Shown piece by piece: positions 5,001 to 6,363 of a stretch of 6,363 bases of DNA (positions within the stretch are counted from its first letter, which is position 1; each line of letters starts with the position of its first letter). The position numbers and the translations under genes are program-made. Source of the stretch: Promethearchaeota archaeon (GTDB taxonomy: Archaea > Asgardarchaeota > Lokiarchaeia > Sigynarchaeales > SOKP01). The DNA lies in NCBI GenBank assembly GCA_016839425.1, contig JAEOUI010000279.1:1-6363 (forward strand), written 5' to 3'. Below the pieces are notes generated by a model that worked only from the letters and a program-made list of their open reading frames with translations, was not told the origin of the DNA and ran no database searches.

Positions 5001-6363
5001 GCTAAACTCTACGAAGATAAGAAATGTTTGCTATTACATACGGATCATTTTTACAAAAACGAAGACCTCAAGAACCATATCGATAATAAGATATTAAAAC
5101 CCAATAGCGAAGCCATTGGTAAAATTTTGGCATTATACGATTCAAGTATAAAAAATATGACTTTAGGCGTTAACACATTGGAACTTAAAAATCGAATTCA
5201 AGATTTAAAAGATTTTGAAAAATTTTCGAAAGAACAATTTATGAAAAAAATTGAAGATTTGGAAATTGACAGGACTAGATCGGATTATAAGAGAACAAAG
5301 AAATATTTCAATGAGACATTAGAAAATCAGAGCAAGGCACTTAGAAACATAAAGGATTCTTTAATATTTTTTGCTGAAATCAAGGATTTCATTTTTAAAG
5401 AATTTAATAAATTAAACATCGATCTAAAGCAAAATTTTGAAAATATCATAGATGATAAAGAAAAGATTGATGAAGACTTTCAAGTCAAGGTAAAGCGTTT
5501 TGAATTAAAGCATAAAGAAGTAATGGACAAAATAGAGCTTGAATTGAAAGAGTCCTTAAGTACAAATTATGAAGTTGGAAAACTAAGTCCGGAAATCAGG
5601 GAATTCTATGTTTTAACTAAAAACGAATTTCAAAGAGAATACGATAACAAGATGGAAACTTTAAAGGAACAAGTTTTTAACATTAAAAACGATTCGTTTA
5701 GAGAGGACTTCCTCAATTATTTAAATGAAAATAAGATACAATTAAGTCAATTACTCGGTAATCTTGAACGGAGCGTTGAAGATGATGTTGAAGTTAAGTT
5801 CTACAAGAGAGCATACCTGAAGATTGATAAGAGAGTTAAACGCATTGAGAACGAAATTAAGGATAAAACTAAAGACCTAAAAAACTACCTTAAAAAAGTA
5901 ACAAAGAAATCAAAGGATTTCGAAACGAGAAACAAGTACTTCATTGATGATTTCGGCCAATTTCTCCAAAAATTCTCAGAAATTTTGGGAGAGAAAGTAA
6001 AACAGTTAGAAAGATTAATAATCAAGTCTTATATTGAAACAACTATAAATGCAGTAGCAAACGGATTTCTTACGACGAGTTTCTTAAACGAAGAACTAAA
6101 GATTAAAAAGAAAAACATTCAAGAAGCCATTATAATTCTCATTAGCAATGGAGAACTTGAAGGAAAATACGACATTCGATTGGGCATTTATTATGAGAAT
6201 CCAGAAATACTTAATAAAATTAACGAAGAGGAGCTCGAAGTAATTAAAAAAATGCCCTTTAAATTTTACATGTTTATTACGCATTTAAAAAGTTTCACGG
6301 GGCAATACGCCTCTATCATTGCGATGTTCGCTTCAGTCTTGACGATTACATACACTTTATTCG
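2076..6363 (+). CDS. Giant coiled-coil protein with N-terminal alpha/alpha-toroid domain, winged-helix-like modules and C-terminal membrane segment (3' end outside window)
   Basis: I translated the frame from TTG 2076 to the edge: 1429 codons and no stop. I do not recognise it as a named family. Domains seen: residues about 50-300 form an alpha/alpha toroid like prenyltransferase-beta/squalene-cyclase repeats, with units near 59-80, 102-132 (GFKFSP then STYFALASLKLIG), 160-195 and 247-275 (KGFSF then WVVYALNNY). Residues about 322-380 and 389-450 resemble two winged helices. Residues about 470-1310 are Lys/Glu/Ile/Leu-rich coiled coil with only four prolines (565, 793, 1009, 1172). Residues 1313-1374 form a third winged-helix/PCI-like module ending in ELEGKYDIRLGIYYE. 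From about 1411 an uncharged hydrophobic stretch begins (ASIIAMFASVLTITYTLF), probably a membrane segment, cut by the window. The toroid lacks the GGLxDKP...YHTCY zinc-site motif of protein prenyltransferases and the DxDD of cyclases, so it is probably a binding scaffold rather than an enzyme. There is no Walker A, so it is not an SMC/Rad50 ATPase. A role as a long membrane-anchored rod or tether is inferred. It could be cotranscribed with the longin/TPR gene upstream. Confidence 0.88.
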   Translation, partial: MTVVENKTAYPYITTFKKEPFKSFALMKKKDIGHFYFSEYERVVKVYKYYNENLLKDKSLNIENVYWFLLLRKYLREDKRDHFDEIYDFIIKCEVTLGDKIGFKFSPTSNQKHPDIWSTYFALASLKLIGALKVYLSPKGKLNIKKALLDFIASHKINHGYLHCLDKDCPIDKKTSVVRTLYFVLDALILLGVDVRGNREEFGEIIGDLKKDPTIDFKLLCSKFIETDINIRDKEVQYLYSYQKENKGFSFKKAEGQINTTFWVVYALNNYSWILDYNPMGIYSFINSKFQDILIAELNPIKLMELSKLTILLSIIWEKFIQEIERVLFKQLEQDKYVDLNQIKNTFGLVHGIEEVISFINLNYTFNLRILDNRVEFKNYIRNLGKGLQTIAGEFYDRLTNNSIVSLSDISKRYKSSYFPENIKLREDVLPMVKDLARRNFFKGTIRSKRKPLKKKYLFYLNFFLEKIIVSDTEINLEQLLSEKEKLKDHKNTIYNMILKLKTATNKTREEIESYLLIDEIDIAKERIKYLIHNTLMDAEFLNENIELSFSEDLYYINLQKALEPEINAWKKQYSVLKSKLRDLELNLQARIEEKEEIRSITKILNSLKEKIANIEIDIHNKIEKFRSYFRETLEKEYTDEIFNLLTREFEKISQRVQKYDNIIYRVSQQIQTREGKLKRKHKKIIDKWINIKQEFDEVFAYYTDGFEFFHKSIIEIEEIRNTIRIEFSEIGNKINQQISENEYELKIILDAIKKDTDAILNEKMNKIKELQKSFKKEIKSKQKLYLLYRYLPEKLDILEEDILELMAQQVQLLKNKALEERKRAITEDFDVFVNHEMASLKNKIVSFNNYLSQLKNVRVKDVTKGTEKLLKQLEESNHQYKTKLSDCNAEVSDFQEKSNVTIIQWENFKDYFINEIENLKNEKINVIITNKIKAVSLEKKTNNIDITELKKELNLNCKVLLTRIREMIEISQISAKLYEDKKCLLLHTDHFYKNEDLKNHIDNKILKPNSEAIGKILALYDSSIKNMTLGVNTLELKNRIQDLKDFEKFSKEQFMKKIEDLEIDRTRSDYKRTKKYFNETLENQSKALRNIKDSLIFFAEIKDFIFKEFNKLNIDLKQNFENIIDDKEKIDEDFQVKVKRFELKHKEVMDKIELELKESLSTNYEVGKLSPEIREFYVLTKNEFQREYDNKMETLKEQVFNIKNDSFREDFLNYLNENKIQLSQLLGNLERSVEDDVEVKFYKRAYLKIDKRVKRIENEIKDKTKDLKNYLKKVTKKSKDFETRNKYFIDDFGQFLQKFSEILGEKVKQLERLIIKSYIETTINAVANGFLTTSFLNEELKIKKKNIQEAIIILISNGELEGKYDIRLGIYYENPEILNKINEEELEVIKKMPFKFYMFITHLKSFTGQYASIIAMFASVLTITYTLF

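Noticed and set aside
6096..6284. Short open frame on the minus strand (62 codons), Phe/Asn-rich
   Set aside because: Antisense to the third winged-helix-like module, whose coding frame is clear; composition and context indicate a shadow.
2076..6363. SMC, Rad50 or other coiled-coil ATPase
   Set aside because: There is no Walker A (GxxxxGKS/T) in the N-terminal part, and the N-terminal repeats fit an alpha/alpha toroid. The C-terminal signature and Walker B cannot be judged beyond the window, but the C-terminal side seen is a winged helix plus a hydrophobic segment.
1..6363. CRISPR array, insertion sequence, tRNA or rRNA gene
   Set aside because: I looked on both strands and saw no direct repeat array, no transposase frame, no terminal inverted repeats and no cloverleaf-like GC-rich segment.

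Overview
The window comes from an AT-rich archaeon, most likely an Asgard (Promethearchaeota, Lokiarchaeia-like) genome. Three things suggest this. The first gene encodes an aminotransferase whose N-terminus closely resembles the alanine aminotransferases of hyperthermophilic archaea. Upstream regions carry AT-rich TATA-like boxes and GGAG-type ribosome binding sites. The second gene encodes a longin/roadblock-type domain followed by a winged-helix-like segment and TPRs, a style of protein that is plentiful in Asgard archaea and rare in other prokaryotes. The lineage is an inference; no marker gene is present to prove it.

Layout. Positions 1-273 (minus strand) hold the first 91 codons of a PLP-dependent class I aminotransferase that runs off the left edge. 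Positions 274-540 are a divergent intergenic region with candidate promoters in both directions. Positions 541-1920 (plus) hold a complete 459-residue protein: N-terminal four-cysteine cluster, longin-like domain, helical/winged-helix-like middle, and two C-terminal TPR-like repeats. Positions 1921-2075 are an intergenic spacer with an imperfect inverted repeat and no T-tract terminator. From 2076 to the right edge (plus) one uninterrupted reading frame of at least 1429 codons starts, probably at TTG. It encodes an alpha/alpha-toroid (prenyltransferase/terpene-cyclase-like) domain, two winged-helix-like modules, about 840 residues of charged, proline-poor coiled coil, a third winged-helix-like module, and the start of a hydrophobic, probably membrane-spanning segment cut by the window edge.

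How they may work together. The aminotransferase is metabolic and divergent, so it is probably unrelated to the other two. The longin/TPR gene and the giant coiled-coil gene point the same way, are 155 bases apart, have no visible terminator between them, and could be cotranscribed. A longin-type adaptor beside a very long, possibly membrane-anchored coiled-coil protein resembles, at the level of architecture only, a eukaryotic membrane-tethering arrangement (golgin-like rod plus longin adaptor). This is a hypothesis from architecture and neighbourhood. No homology to golgins is claimed.
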